Positions 28,164 to 36,480 of a stretch of DNA of 64,000 nt are shown piece after piece. The stretch is from positions 62,001 to 126,000 of the forward strand of contig NZ_BMKW01000015.1 in the NCBI RefSeq assembly GCF_014644535.1, written 5' to 3'. The stretch is from Neoroseomonas lacus. Lineage in GTDB: Bacteria > Pseudomonadota > Alphaproteobacteria > Acetobacterales > Acetobacteraceae. The translations under genes were made by a program, and so were the position numbers. Below the pieces are notes generated by a model. The model worked only from the letters and a program-made list of their open reading frames with translations, was not told the origin of the DNA and did not search any database. Within the stretch, counting starts at the first letter, position 1. Every line of letters begins with the position of its first letter.

Positions 28164-28252
28164 ACCGCCGAGCGTGGATTCCGTCCGCGGCGGCTCGCTG
28201 AACACTCTCCCGGCATGGCTTGACGACCATCGTCACGCCTTCGGCTGATACC

Positions 28253-28548
28253 AGCGGTCCTTCTTGATGACTGGAGAAGGAAGGTTGGAGGGGCGCCGCC
28301 CCTCCAAGCCACCCCGCCAAAGTGCAGTGCACTTTGGAATGCCATCTGTTGGCGCCGAGCGTGGAACGCGTGCCGTGGCCGTGGCCGCGGAGCGCGCTTC
28401 GTGCGCAAGGGCGGGTTTCGTCACCGCTGCTGACCGCGGCGCAAGGTGCCAAGTCGAGGTTTCCAAAGGCCCTTAGGCCTTTGGTGGGGAGAGCTCGAGA
28501 GGGGCGACGCCCCTCTCGGCCCCACCCGTCAAGCTCAAGAGCCACCGG
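28253..28548. repeat. Bilateral palindromic repeat, copy 4 (best complete copy)
   Basis: P1 GGAGGGGCGCCGCCCCTCC (28287-28305). P2 stems CCAAAGTGCA/TGCACTTTGG around a single G (28317-28337). Core ~125 nt. P3 stems CCAAAGGCC/GGCCTTTGG (28463-28484). P4 GAGAGGGGCG/CGCCCCTCTC (28497-28517). The P1-spacer-P2 end is an inverted version of the P3-spacer-P4 end (spacers AAGCCACCCCG and TGGGGAGAGCT). It fills the gap before the FUSC gene. No gene inside. Confidence 0.8.
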
Positions 28549-28597
28549 TATGATTCCATCGGACCGGGAACTGCTCTATCTGGCGGCGGTGACGGGC

Positions 28598-30652
28598 ATG
28601 ACGGAACCTTCGCGCCCCCGTGCCGCGCCCGGCGATGGCCTGCCGCGCACCTTCATCTTCGACCTGCGGCTGCTGAACCCGGCCGAGGGGCTGCGCAGCG
28701 GCCTGGCGATCGCCTCCGTCCTCATCCTCGCCGAATGGGTGCATCTGCCGGGGCTGGTCTGGGCGGCGCTGGCGGCGTGGCTTGCCTGCCTGGTCGACCC
28801 GGGCGGGCCGCTGCGCGGCAGGCTGGTCGCGCAGGGGGTGTTCGCGGCGGCCGGGGCGGTCATCACCGCCCTGGTGGGGTTGCTGGTGGCGGCGCTGCCG
28901 ATACCCGTGACGGTACTGCTCGGCGCCGCCGGCATCTTCGCCTTCGCCATGCTGCGGGCGCTGGGGGCGGGCGGCATGCAGCTCGGCATCATGCTGTCGC
29001 TCGTGCTGGTGCTGGCGCTGCGCCAGCCGGTGACGGAACTGCGCGAGGCGGCGATCGCCGGGGCCCAGTTCCTCGCCGGCGCCTCCTGGGCGGCGTTGCT
29101 CACCGCGCTGCTGTGGCGCATCCATCCGTTCCAGACGGCGCGCGGTGCGGTGGCCGGCTGCTGGCGCGCCATGGGGCGGCTCACTGACGATCTGCGCGAG
29201 CTGTTGCGGACGCCCGGCTGCGGCCCCGATGACTGGATCCGCCATGCGCGCGAGCATCGCCGCGATGTGCGCCTGGCGCTCGAGGATGCGCGCAGCCGTG
29301 TGCTGGCCTATGCCGCCGCGCTGCGCGACGCGGCGTGGCGGCTCGACCCCACCTGGCAACGCCTCGGCGCGGCCGAGCAGGTGTTCGACGCCTTGGTCGC
29401 CCTGGGCGATTTGCTGGAACAGGATGACGCGCCGCCGACGCGCGTGGCGGCGATGCGGTTGCTCGATGCGCTGGCGCCGCTGCTGGCCGGGATGGCGGCG
29501 GGCACGGCGGCGAACCGCGCGGTCGGCCCCGTGCCGCGCGGCGAGCTGATGGCCCTAACCGCGGCCGCACCCGATTGCGCGGCGCTGCGCCCGATCGTCG
29601 CGCGGCTGCTCGACGGGCTGGACGCCGCGGCGGCGCCGGGCGCCGACACGGACTGGCGCGACCGCACCGCAGGCACGACCGCCGGCGGCTGGCGGGCGAT
29701 CCGCGCGCAGATGCATCGCGGTGCCCCAATCCTGCGCCACGCATCGCGGTTGGCGGCCGCTGCGGCCGCGGCCTTCACCCTGACGCTCGGCTGGCCGGTC
29801 GCGCATGACTATTGGCTGACCATCGCGCTGCTGATGACGTTGCAGCCGGATGTCGCCACCACCCTGGCACGCGCGGCCGAGCGGATCGGCGGGACCATGG
29901 TCGGCGCCACAGTGGGCGCGGTGGTCGCGCTGCTGCTGCCCAGCGCGATGTCGATGGCGTTCGCCGTCCTTGTCCTGGCGGTGCCGACCGCGGCGATGCG
30001 GCGGGTGAGCTTCGGCATCTTCGTCGCCGGCGTCTCCGCCGTGGTGGTGGTGCTGTTGCAGATCGACATGCCGGGCCAGGCCGAGGCGTTGCACATCGCC
30101 TTGCAGCGCGCGCTCTACACCCTGGTCGGCGGCGGCTTCGCGCTGGTCTGCGCGGTGGCGTTGTGGCCGGATTGGGCGGCAGCACGGCTGGACGCCACGC
30201 TGCGCATCGCGCTGATGGCCTATCTGCGCTATGCCCGGCTCGCCGTGGCGCAGATGCTGGGTGAGACGAGCGAGGCGGTGATGCTCGAGGCCCGCCGCAC
30301 GGTCGGCCAGACAAGCGCCGAGGCCGAGGAGGTGTTGCAGCGCGCCCTGCTCGAACACGCTCGCAGCCGCACCGTCGGGCTTGGTGCGGCGCTTGGTGTC
30401 GATGACTGGATGCGGCGCGCCGGCGGGCGCATCGCGTCATTGCGGCTGGGGGTGACGCTGACCGACCGCGTGGCCGCTCAGGCGTGGCGCGACTGGTTCG
30501 ACGCGGCGGCGCTGGCGCTGAATGGCGGGGCGGGCGAGCTGCCGCCGCGGCCCGGGGTCGAGGCCGAGCCGGCGCTGGCGGAGATCGGCCGGCAATTGGA
30601 CTTGGCCGCCCAGGGGCTGGCGCGGTTGCGCGAGGTGGGCGCCAGGCTGTGA
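28598..30652 (+). CDS. FUSC-family inner-membrane protein (aromatic acid/fusaric acid efflux type)
   Basis: 684 aa. Two membrane blocks of about five helices (residues ~30-165 and ~380-520) are separated by a soluble helical region, and a further soluble C-terminal part follows. The second block has HDYWLTIALLMTLQPDVATTLARAAERIGGTMVG, the conserved FUSC/AaeB-type core. Partners of such pumps are usually membrane-fusion proteins, absent here. I start at MTEPSRPRAAPGDG (28598); an ATG at 28550 is also in frame but sits at the edge of repeat copy 4 and lacks a ribosome site. Confidence 0.82.
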   Translation: MTEPSRPRAAPGDGLPRTFIFDLRLLNPAEGLRSGLAIASVLILAEWVHLPGLVWAALAAWLACLVDPGGPLRGRLVAQGVFAAAGAVITALVGLLVAALPIPVTVLLGAAGIFAFAMLRALGAGGMQLGIMLSLVLVLALRQPVTELREAAIAGAQFLAGASWAALLTALLWRIHPFQTARGAVAGCWRAMGRLTDDLRELLRTPGCGPDDWIRHAREHRRDVRLALEDARSRVLAYAAALRDAAWRLDPTWQRLGAAEQVFDALVALGDLLEQDDAPPTRVAAMRLLDALAPLLAGMAAGTAANRAVGPVPRGELMALTAAAPDCAALRPIVARLLDGLDAAAAPGADTDWRDRTAGTTAGGWRAIRAQMHRGAPILRHASRLAAAAAAAFTLTLGWPVAHDYWLTIALLMTLQPDVATTLARAAERIGGTMVGATVGAVVALLLPSAMSMAFAVLVLAVPTAAMRRVSFGIFVAGVSAVVVVLLQIDMPGQAEALHIALQRALYTLVGGGFALVCAVALWPDWAAARLDATLRIALMAYLRYARLAVAQMLGETSEAVMLEARRTVGQTSAEAEEVLQRALLEHARSRTVGLGAALGVDDWMRRAGGRIASLRLGVTLTDRVAAQAWRDWFDAAALALNGGAGELPPRPGVEAEPALAEIGRQLDLAAQGLARLREVGARL

Positions 30653-30708
30653 TGGTGTGACGGCTGGCGCGGCGCCAGACTGTACGATCGATTCCCGAAG
30701 GAGTGCCG

Positions 30709-31053
30709 ATGTCGCCCTGGCTGCTGACCCCCCTGCTGCTCGTCGCGTCGAATGTGGTCATGACCTACGCCTGGTATGGGCACCTCAAGCATCCATCCTG
30801 GCCGATGTGGCTGGCGGTGGTGATCTCCTGGGGCATCGCCTTCTTCGAGTACTGCCTGGCGGTGCCGGCCAACCGCATCGGCTACGGCACCTTCACCGGG
30901 CAACAGCTCAAGGTGATGCAGGAGGTGATCACGCTCGCGGTCTTTGCGGTGTTCAGCGTTGCCTTCCTGGGGGAGACGCTGCGGTGGAATTTTATCGCCG
31001 CGGGCGCGTGCCTTGTCGCCGCCGTCGTGTTCATCTTCCTGCCGGTCGACTGA
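30709..31053 (+). CDS. DUF486/DMT-type small membrane protein
   Basis: 114 aa with four helices. The conserved DUF486 segments SNVVMTYAWYGHLKH, SWGIAFFEYCLAVPANRIGYG and QQLKVMQEVITLAVFAVFS are present. It resembles small drug/metabolite transporter-like proteins; substrate unknown. AAGGAG lies 6 nt before the ATG. It is 16 nt upstream of ald, probably co-transcribed. Confidence 0.88.
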   Translation: MSPWLLTPLLLVASNVVMTYAWYGHLKHPSWPMWLAVVISWGIAFFEYCLAVPANRIGYGTFTGQQLKVMQEVITLAVFAVFSVAFLGETLRWNFIAAGACLVAAVVFIFLPVD

Positions 31054-31069
31054 CAAACCGGAGGAAACA

Positions 31070-32179
31070 ATGCGCATCGGCGTCCCCAAGGAAGTTAAGA
31101 TCCACGAATACCGCGTGGGCTTGGTGCCCGGATCGGTGCGCGAGCTGGTGCTGCACGGGCATGAGGTGGTGGTCGAGACGCAGGCCGGTGCGGCGATCGG
31201 CTTCTCCGATGACGCCTATCGCGCCGCCGGGGCGCGCATCGCCACCGATGCGGCGGCAGTCTTTGCCGCGGCCGAGTTGATCGTGAAGGTGAAGGAGCCA
31301 CAGCCCGCCGAATGGGCGCGGCTGCGGCCGGATCAGGTGCTGTTCACCTATCTGCATCTCGCCCCCGACCTCGCGCAGACCCAGGGGCTGATGGCTTCCG
31401 GCTGCACCGCCATCGCCTATGAGACGGTGACGGATGCGCAGGGCGGCCTGCCGCTGCTGGCGCCGATGAGCGAGGTCGCCGGCCGAATGGCCGTGCAGGT
31501 CGGTGCGCGCTGCCTGGAGAAGGAAGCCGGCGGGGCGGGCATCCTGCTTTCCGGCGTGCCGGGGGTGGCGTCCGGGCGCGTCGCGATCATCGGCGGCGGC
31601 GTGGTGGGGTCGAATGCGGCGCGTATCGCCAATGGCATGCGCGCCCATGTCACGGTGCTCGACCGCAATCCGCGCGTGCTGAATGCGCTCGACGTCGAGT
31701 TCAACGGCATGGTCGATACACTGTTCGCCACGCGCGATGCGGTCGAGCAGACGGTGCTGGAGGCCGACCTGGTGATCGGTGCCGTGCTGGTGCCCGGTGC
31801 GGCGGCGCCGAGGCTGGTCAGCCGCGAGACCGTCTCGCGCATGCGACCGGGCAGCGTGATGGTCGATGTCGCGATCGACCAGGGCGGTTGCTTCGAGACA
31901 TCACGGCCCACCACCCATGCCGAGCCGACCTATGTGGTCGATGGCGTGGTGCATTACTGCGTGACGAACATGCCCGGCGCCGTGGCGCGCACCAGCGCGG
32001 TCGCGCTGAACAATGCGACGCTGCCCTTCACCCTGCAGATCGCCGACAAGGGCTGGCGCCGCGCGGCGGCGGAGAACCCGCATCTCGCGGCCGGGGTGAA
32101 TGTGCGGGGCGGCGCGGTGACGCACGCGGCGGTGGCGCAGGCGCTGGGCCTGCCGCTGGTGCCGCTCGGCCTGGGTTGA
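31070..32179 (+). CDS. ald: Alanine dehydrogenase
   Basis: 369 aa (family ~371). [20 protein letters not shown] start, substrate Lys in [11 protein letters not shown], catalytic His in FTYLHLAPD, the NAD-binding [17 protein letters not shown], and the [19 protein letters not shown] signature. It interconverts L-alanine and pyruvate with NAD. GGAGG lies 6 nt before the ATG. Confidence 0.96.
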   Translation: MRIGVPKEVKIHEYRVGLVPGSVRELVLHGHEVVVETQAGAAIGFSDDAYRAAGARIATDAAAVFAAAELIVKVKEPQPAEWARLRPDQVLFTYLHLAPDLAQTQGLMASGCTAIAYETVTDAQGGLPLLAPMSEVAGRMAVQVGARCLEKEAGGAGILLSGVPGVASGRVAIIGGGVVGSNAARIANGMRAHVTVLDRNPRVLNALDVEFNGMVDTLFATRDAVEQTVLEADLVIGAVLVPGAAAPRLVSRETVSRMRPGSVMVDVAIDQGGCFETSRPTTHAEPTYVVDGVVHYCVTNMPGAVARTSAVALNNATLPFTLQIADKGWRRAAAENPHLAAGVNVRGGAVTHAAVAQALGLPLVPLGLG

Positions 32180-32183
32180 CGCG

Positions 32184-32582
32184 TCAGCCGATCCGGCGCC
32201 AGCCTTCATAGACCGTCTCGCGCGCGATGCGCCCGTCACGCATCGCGAATAGGTGCATCAGGCGCAGTTCTACCAGGCTGCCGACCGGCAGGGGCGCGTT
32301 CACCACGCCCTCGCCGGTCAGGCGGAAGCGCGCGGTGCAGTCATCCACTACATGGTCCGCCGTCGCGAAGCGTGTGCCGGGGACGATCTCGACCTCGGCC
32401 ATGGAACCGAACATCGCGCGGTAATTCGCCTCGATCGCGGCGCGGCCTGCCAGCGTCAGGTCGCGGGTCGGCATCTCGAGCACGATGTCGTCGGTATAGA
32501 GGTCCATCACCGCCGCCGGGTCGCGGGCTTCGTCACGGATATGGGCCTCGACCACGGCGAGGTTGCGGGCGATTGGGTCCAT
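32184..32582 (-). CDS. NTF2/SnoaL-like protein
   Basis: 132 aa. The cone-fold pattern is visible: VEAHIRDEARDPAAVMDLYTDDIVLEMP, a middle helix AAIEANYRAMFG, then strands ending RLMHLFAMRDGRIARETVY. Such proteins are small isomerase, hydrolase or binding domains; no catalytic assignment is possible. It shares a 55-bp divergent promoter with the MarR gene, so it is a likely target of that regulator. Confidence 0.8.
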   Translation of the reverse strand: MDPIARNLAVVEAHIRDEARDPAAVMDLYTDDIVLEMPTRDLTLAGRAAIEANYRAMFGSMAEVEIVPGTRFATADHVVDDCTARFRLTGEGVVNAPLPVGSLVELRLMHLFAMRDGRIARETVYEGWRRIG

Positions 32583-32596
32583 GGGAACGACCTTTC

Positions 32597-32634
32597 GTCA
32601 GTTTATCTGACGATATATAGACAGATAGACTGAC
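32597..32634. promoter_or_regulatory. Inverted repeat, likely MarR operator, in divergent promoter
   Basis: GTCAGTTTATCTG (32597-32609) and CAGATAGACTGAC (32622-32634) are inverted copies matching at 12 of 13 positions, separated by 12 bp containing TATATA. A smaller CGTCAG/CTGACG pair is nested in the left half. This sits in the 55 bp between the NTF2-like and MarR starts, the usual place for MarR autoregulation. Confidence 0.65.
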
Positions 32635-32637
32635 GAC

Positions 32638-33105
32638 ATGTCAAGCTGGCGCATGGATGATCGTCCCGTCACCGAACAGAACCGTACGCTCGGCGCCCTG
32701 CTGCGCCTGACCTATGAGGCAATGCAGCGGGAGGTCTATGGCGCCCTCGCCGCGCGCGGCTTTCCCGAAATCCGCCCTGCGCATTCCGCTGTCTTCCGCC
32801 ATATCGGCCCGGGTGGGTCGCGGCTGACCACGCTGGCCGAACGGGCGGGTATGACCAAGCAATCCATGGCTTATCTGGTTGAGGGGCTGCAGGCGGCGGG
32901 GCATCTGCGCAGCGTCCCGGACCCGTCGGACGGGCGGGCGCGCATCGTGCGGCTGACCGCGCGCGGGGAGGCGGTGCTCGCCGCGCTCCTCGCCCTCAGC
33001 GGCGAGGCCGAGGCGCGGGTGGCCGAGCGCATCGGCGAACGCCGCGCCGGCCGGTTGCGCCGCGCCCTCGAACACTGGGTCGCGGAGCTTGACGAGGCCG
33101 GGTGA
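32638..33105 (+). CDS. MarR-family transcriptional regulator
   Basis: 155 aa. The winged-helix core has LTTLAERAGMTKQSMAYLVEGLQAAGHL (recognition helix) and DPSDGRARIVRLTARGEA (wing with the family D-x-R-G/A). The dimerisation helices flank it. It probably represses itself and the divergent NTF2-like gene through the inverted repeat at 32597-32634. Ligand unknown. Confidence 0.92.
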   Translation: MSSWRMDDRPVTEQNRTLGALLRLTYEAMQREVYGALAARGFPEIRPAHSAVFRHIGPGGSRLTTLAERAGMTKQSMAYLVEGLQAAGHLRSVPDPSDGRARIVRLTARGEAVLAALLALSGEAEARVAERIGERRAGRLRRALEHWVAELDEAG

Positions 33106-33109
33106 GCGG

Positions 33110-34078
33110 TCAGTTGAGCTGGATGTCGAGCCGCCGCAGCAGCGGGCCCCAGCGCTGCGCCTCGCGCGTCAGGAAGGCCTGGAAGTCGGCCGGCGTGCCC
33201 CCAGCCGCGACGATGCCTTCATTCAGCAGGCGTTCGCGCACGGTGGCATCGGCCGATGCCGCGGCGCCGGCGGCATTGAGCCGCGCGATGGCCGCCGGCG
33301 GCGTCCGGGCCGGCGCCAGCAGCCCGAACCAGGTGACGGCGACCAGGCCGGGGTAGAATTCCGCAAAGGTCGGCTGGTCGGGCAGGTTCGGCAGCCGCGT
33401 TTCGCCCGTCCAGCCAAGGATCTTGGCGCGGCCGGAGCGCGCGGCGGCGAGGCCTGTTGCGCCACCCACGAGAATCGAATCGAGCGTGCCGGCCAGCAGG
33501 TCGTTCAGTTGCGGCGCGTCGCCGCGATAGCCGACATCCTGCCAGTCCAGCCCGAGCCGTTCCTGGATCAGCGCGCCGGCGATGTGGTTGAACGACCCGC
33601 GGCCATTGTGTCCCCATGTCACCTTGCCCGGATTGGCGCGGACATGGGCGACGAATTCCGGAATGGTGTCGGGAATGCCGGGCCGCACGGCGATGCAGAA
33701 GGGCAGCGTCGCGACATGCACGACCGGGGCGAAATCCTCCGGCTTGTAAGGCAGGTTGCGGCCAATCAGCGGGTTGATCGTCAGCGTCGTGCCGGACGAC
33801 ATCAGCAAGGTGTGGCCGTCAGGCGCGGCACGGGCGACGATCTCCGCGCCGATCACCGTCTGCGCGCCTGGCTTGTTGTCGACGAGGACATTCTGGCCGA
33901 GCAGCGGCGTCATCCGCTCGGCCACCAGCCGCGCGGTGACATCGGTTGAACCGCCGGGCGGGAAAGGCACGACGATGGTGACGGGCCGCGTCGGTGACCA
34001 GGCGTCCTGCGCCCGCGCCTTGCCGGCGGCGGCGAGGCAGAGTGCGGGCAAGGCGCGGCGGCCGATGGTTATTGGCAT
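33110..34078 (-). CDS. Bug/TctC-family tricarboxylate-type solute-binding protein
   Basis: 322 aa. Signal ending AAAGKARAQ. Bug signature segments are RPVTIVVPFPPGGSTDVTARLVAE, VDNKPGAQTVIGAE and NPGKVTWGHNGRGSFNHIAG. These periplasmic proteins bind carboxylates, in some cases for TctAB transporters; no tctA or tctB is near, as is common for orphan Bug genes. GGAGGAAA precedes the ATG. It converges on the MarR gene with a 4-bp gap. Confidence 0.9.
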   Translation of the reverse strand: MPITIGRRALPALCLAAAGKARAQDAWSPTRPVTIVVPFPPGGSTDVTARLVAERMTPLLGQNVLVDNKPGAQTVIGAEIVARAAPDGHTLLMSSGTTLTINPLIGRNLPYKPEDFAPVVHVATLPFCIAVRPGIPDTIPEFVAHVRANPGKVTWGHNGRGSFNHIAGALIQERLGLDWQDVGYRGDAPQLNDLLAGTLDSILVGGATGLAAARSGRAKILGWTGETRLPNLPDQPTFAEFYPGLVAVTWFGLLAPARTPPAAIARLNAAGAAASADATVRERLLNEGIVAAGGTPADFQAFLTREAQRWGPLLRRLDIQLN

Positions 34079-34181
34079 TGGTTTCCTCCCACGGATATTG
34101 GGAGGAAGCCTGCCATCATCGTCAGCCAGGCGCCACGATGCCGAGCGCTGATATCGACGGGCTTGGCGTTTGGACGGAATC

Positions 34182-34396
34182 GAGAGGGGCTTTGTCCCTC
34201 CCGGACCCACCCCACCAAAGGCCCGAGGCCTTTGAAAACCGATACCTGGCACCGCCCATCACGGGCATCGAAACACGCCTTTGCGCTCGGCGTGCGTGCC
34301 GACGAAGCAGCCCACCATGACCGCCTGGCGCCAACAGATGGCTTTCCAAATGACACTGTCATTTGGTGGGGTGGTCTGGAGGGGCGATGCCCCTCC
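34182..34396. repeat. Bilateral palindromic repeat, copy 5
   Basis: P1 GAGAGGGGCTTTGTCCCTCC (imperfect), P2 stems AAAGGCC/GGCCTTT (34215-34234), P3 stems CCAAATGACA/TGTCATTTGG (34346-34366), P4 GGAGGGGCGATGCCCCTCC (34378-34396). P3 differs in sequence from P3 of other copies but pairs perfectly. The core start (CCGATACCTGGCAC) resembles copy 1 (CCGACACCTGGCAC). Fills the gap between two minus-strand genes. Confidence 0.75.
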
Positions 34397-34447
34397 AACG
34401 CGAAAGCGCTGGATTAGAAAATGGGGTCGCTGTTGTGCCCGCATCAC

Positions 34448-35044
34448 TCAGCGGCGATGCAACGCCACGAGGTAGCGACACGGCCGTGTGCCGGATGGGT
34501 TGCGAAAGGCGTGGCCCTTCGGCGCCACCAGGTCGAAGGCGAGGCAGTCGCCCGGGCCGAGCACCGCTTCCTCGGCACCTTCCTCGATGACGAGGCGGCC
34601 GGCGAGCACCCAGGCGACCTGCCCGCGCAGGAACGCGAAGGAGGAGGCGGTGTACTCGACCCGCGCACCGGGCGGCAGCTCGACCTCGATCAGTTCCGGC
34701 TCGGCGCCGGACGGCGAGATGGCGCGGCGGTGATAGCCGGTGCCGGGGTCGGTCCACATCGGCTGCTCCGCGGCGCGGGCGATGCGCGACGGTCCGGCAT
34801 CGGCTTCCGCCCGCGCCAGCAGCGTCGAGACGGTCAGGTGGAAAGCACCCGACAACCGGCCGAGCAGCGCGGCGGTGGGACTGGCTTCGGCGCGCTCGAC
34901 CTTGCTGATCATGGCGCGGGAGACGCCCGAGGCCGTGGCGAGTTCGGCGATCGACCAGCCGCGCGCCTCGCGCTCGCGGCGGATGCGCGCGGCGATCAGC
35001 GCGTCGAGGCCGGGGGGCGCCGTAGCATCCAGTATAGTGGACAT
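34448..35044 (-). CDS. XRE-family regulator with C-terminal cupin domain
   Basis: 198 aa. Helix-turn-helix at residues ~17-70 (RREREARGWSIAELATASG then SRAMISKVERAEASPT), then a cupin barrel from ~110 (VELPPGARVEYTAS, WVLAGRLVIEEG, LGPGDCLAFDL). Such proteins usually sense a small metabolite and repress a nearby transporter or catabolic gene. It diverges from the 77-aa gene over a short region with two ATAGTGGA repeats. Confidence 0.9.
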   Translation of the reverse strand: MSTILDATAPPGLDALIAARIRREREARGWSIAELATASGVSRAMISKVERAEASPTAALLGRLSGAFHLTVSTLLARAEADAGPSRIARAAEQPMWTDPGTGYHRRAISPSGAEPELIEVELPPGARVEYTASSFAFLRGQVAWVLAGRLVIEEGAEEAVLGPGDCLAFDLVAPKGHAFRNPSGTRPCRYLVALHRR

Positions 35045-35061
35045 GACATCATGATAGTGGA
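35034..35061. promoter_or_regulatory. Paired ATAGTGGA direct repeats
   Basis: ATAGTGGA at 35034-35041 and 35054-35061, 20 bp apart start to start (about two helical turns), overlapping the XRE-cupin start and lying just before the divergent gene. Candidate operator for the XRE protein. Confidence 0.4.
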
Positions 35062-35063
35062 TA

Positions 35064-35297
35064 ATGCGCCGCATGACCACGCCGCTCTCGCCGCGCCACA
35101 ATGGCGGCCCGCCGCTCGATGACGATGACGACAAGACCGCCAGCTGGCGCTCATGGAACTGGCGCCGGGCGCACAAGAAGGCCTGGAAGACGCCGCCACG
35201 GGAGATCGCGCTGCGTCGCCTCGCCCGCGCGGAGGAACTCGGCATGACCTATCGAGAGTACACGCTCGAGATCATGGAACGGGGCAAGTATCTGTGA
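35064..35297 (+). CDS. Small acidic/basic protein of unknown function
   Basis: 77 aa. N-terminal part SPRHNGGPPLDDDDDKTASW, then a basic helical part (RRAHKKAWKTPPREIALRRLARAEELG) and YREYTLEIMERGKYL. I believe similar short proteins are widespread in alphaproteobacteria without assigned function. ATG 35064 or 35073 could be used. Its stop overlaps the GTG of the next gene by 3 bases, so the two are coupled. Confidence 0.7.
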   Translation: MRRMTTPLSPRHNGGPPLDDDDDKTASWRSWNWRRAHKKAWKTPPREIALRRLARAEELGMTYREYTLEIMERGKYL

Positions 35298-35758
35298 CGC
35301 CGGTGATCACGGAGGGCGGGCTCGACGACCCGCGCGTGCAGGCGCTGCTGACCACGCATCTGACCAGGGCGCGGGCGGCGACGGCGGAAGGCTTCGCCTT
35401 CGCACTCGACCTGTCGGGGCTGCGCGTGCCGGAGATCCGCTTCTTCAGCGCCTGGGATGGCGAGAGCCTGCTCGGCGTCGGCGCGCTGAAGCGCCTGGCC
35501 CCCGACCACGGCGAGGTGAAGTCGATGCACACCGCCGAGGCGGCGCGACGGCATGGCGTTGGCGGCATGATGCTGCGCCACATCATGGCGGTGGCGCGCT
35601 CGGCGGGCATCGCGCGGGTCAGCCTCGAGACCGGGACCAGCGCCTACTTCCGGCCCGCCGTGGCGATGTACCTCCGCCACGGCTTCATCGATTGCGGCCC
35701 TTTCTCGGATTACGCCGCGAGTGGGGAGAACCGCTTCCTCACCCGCGCGCTGGACTGA
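35294..35758 (+). CDS. GNAT-family N-acetyltransferase
   Basis: 154 aa, GTG start overlapping the preceding stop. The acetyl-CoA site is RRHGVGGMMLRHIMAVARSAG (Q/R-x-x-G-x-G/A type), preceded by LLGVGALKRLAPDHGEVKSMHT and followed by VSLETGTSAYFRPAVAMYLRHGF. It resembles the ElaA/PhnO-like small GNAT proteins. Substrate unknown. Confidence 0.88.
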   Translation: MTPVITEGGLDDPRVQALLTTHLTRARAATAEGFAFALDLSGLRVPEIRFFSAWDGESLLGVGALKRLAPDHGEVKSMHTAEAARRHGVGGMMLRHIMAVARSAGIARVSLETGTSAYFRPAVAMYLRHGFIDCGPFSDYAASGENRFLTRALD

Positions 35759-35765
35759 CCTGGCG

Positions 35766-36473
35766 TCAGCGTCCGTTCGCCTTGCGCCAGGCCTCGAAGA
35801 TCGGCCGGTTCGCCGCATCGGTCATCGGATACAGCCCACGGATCGTGTGGCCTTCGCCGACGCGTTCCTGCACGAAATCCTCATAGACGGTCTGTTCGAA
35901 GGCTTCCTCGGCCACCTCGTCGGCGATGGCGGCGGGAATGCAGACGATGCCCTCGCCATCGCCCACCATGATGTCGCCGGGATGCACGCCGACGCCGGCA
36001 CAGGCGATCGGCACGTTGAGGTCAACGCAATGGTGGTGGATCAGGTTGGTCGGCGCCGAGGGCGTCGCGTGATAGGCCGGCCAGCCCATCGCGCCGATCT
36101 CGGGGCTGTCGCGGAAGCCGCCATCGGTCACCGCGCCCGCGACGCCGCGCATGCGCAGTCGCGTGATCAGGATGCCACCCGCGCTCGCCGCTCGCGCATC
36201 GCCTCGGCTGTCGATGACAAACACGGCGCCGGGCGGGCATTCCTCGACACCCTTGCGCTGCGGATGAGCCGGGTCCTTGAAGACGTCGAGCGTGTCGAGG
36301 TCCTCGCGCGCCGGGATGGTGCGCATCGTATAGGCCGGGCCGACCATGCGTGGCGCATCCGGCCCGACGGGGCTGAGCGAGAGGAAGACATTGCGGAAGC
36401 CGCGCTTGAACAGCACCGTCGTCAGGGTGGCGGTCGAGACTTCGGCGAGCTTCGCCCGTGTTGCTTCGTTCAT
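35766..36473 (-). CDS. RraA-like protein (4-hydroxy-4-methyl-2-oxoglutarate aldolase fold)
   Basis: 235 aa. The RraA fold is shown by VGPAYTMRTIPAREDLD, PPGAVFVIDSRGDARAASAGGILITRLRMRGVAGAVTDGGFRD (Arg/Asp metal-site region) and GVGVHPGDIMVGDGEGIVCIP. Family members are class II pyruvate aldolases/oxaloacetate decarboxylases or RNase E inhibitors; the length favours the enzyme branch. It lies 7 nt after the stop of the peptide-type binding protein gene, same strand, suggesting a role in using the imported compound. Confidence 0.85.
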   Translation of the reverse strand: MNEATRAKLAEVSTATLTTVLFKRGFRNVFLSLSPVGPDAPRMVGPAYTMRTIPAREDLDTLDVFKDPAHPQRKGVEECPPGAVFVIDSRGDARAASAGGILITRLRMRGVAGAVTDGGFRDSPEIGAMGWPAYHATPSAPTNLIHHHCVDLNVPIACAGVGVHPGDIMVGDGEGIVCIPAAIADEVAEEAFEQTVYEDFVQERVGEGHTIRGLYPMTDAANRPIFEAWRKANGR

Positions 36474-36480
36474 GACATTC

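Noticed and set aside
34163..34417. Short ORFs encoding peptides such as GGLEGRRPSN across the palindromic repeats
   Set aside because: They arise in every repeat copy from the hairpin sequences, in several frames and both strands, without ribosome sites.
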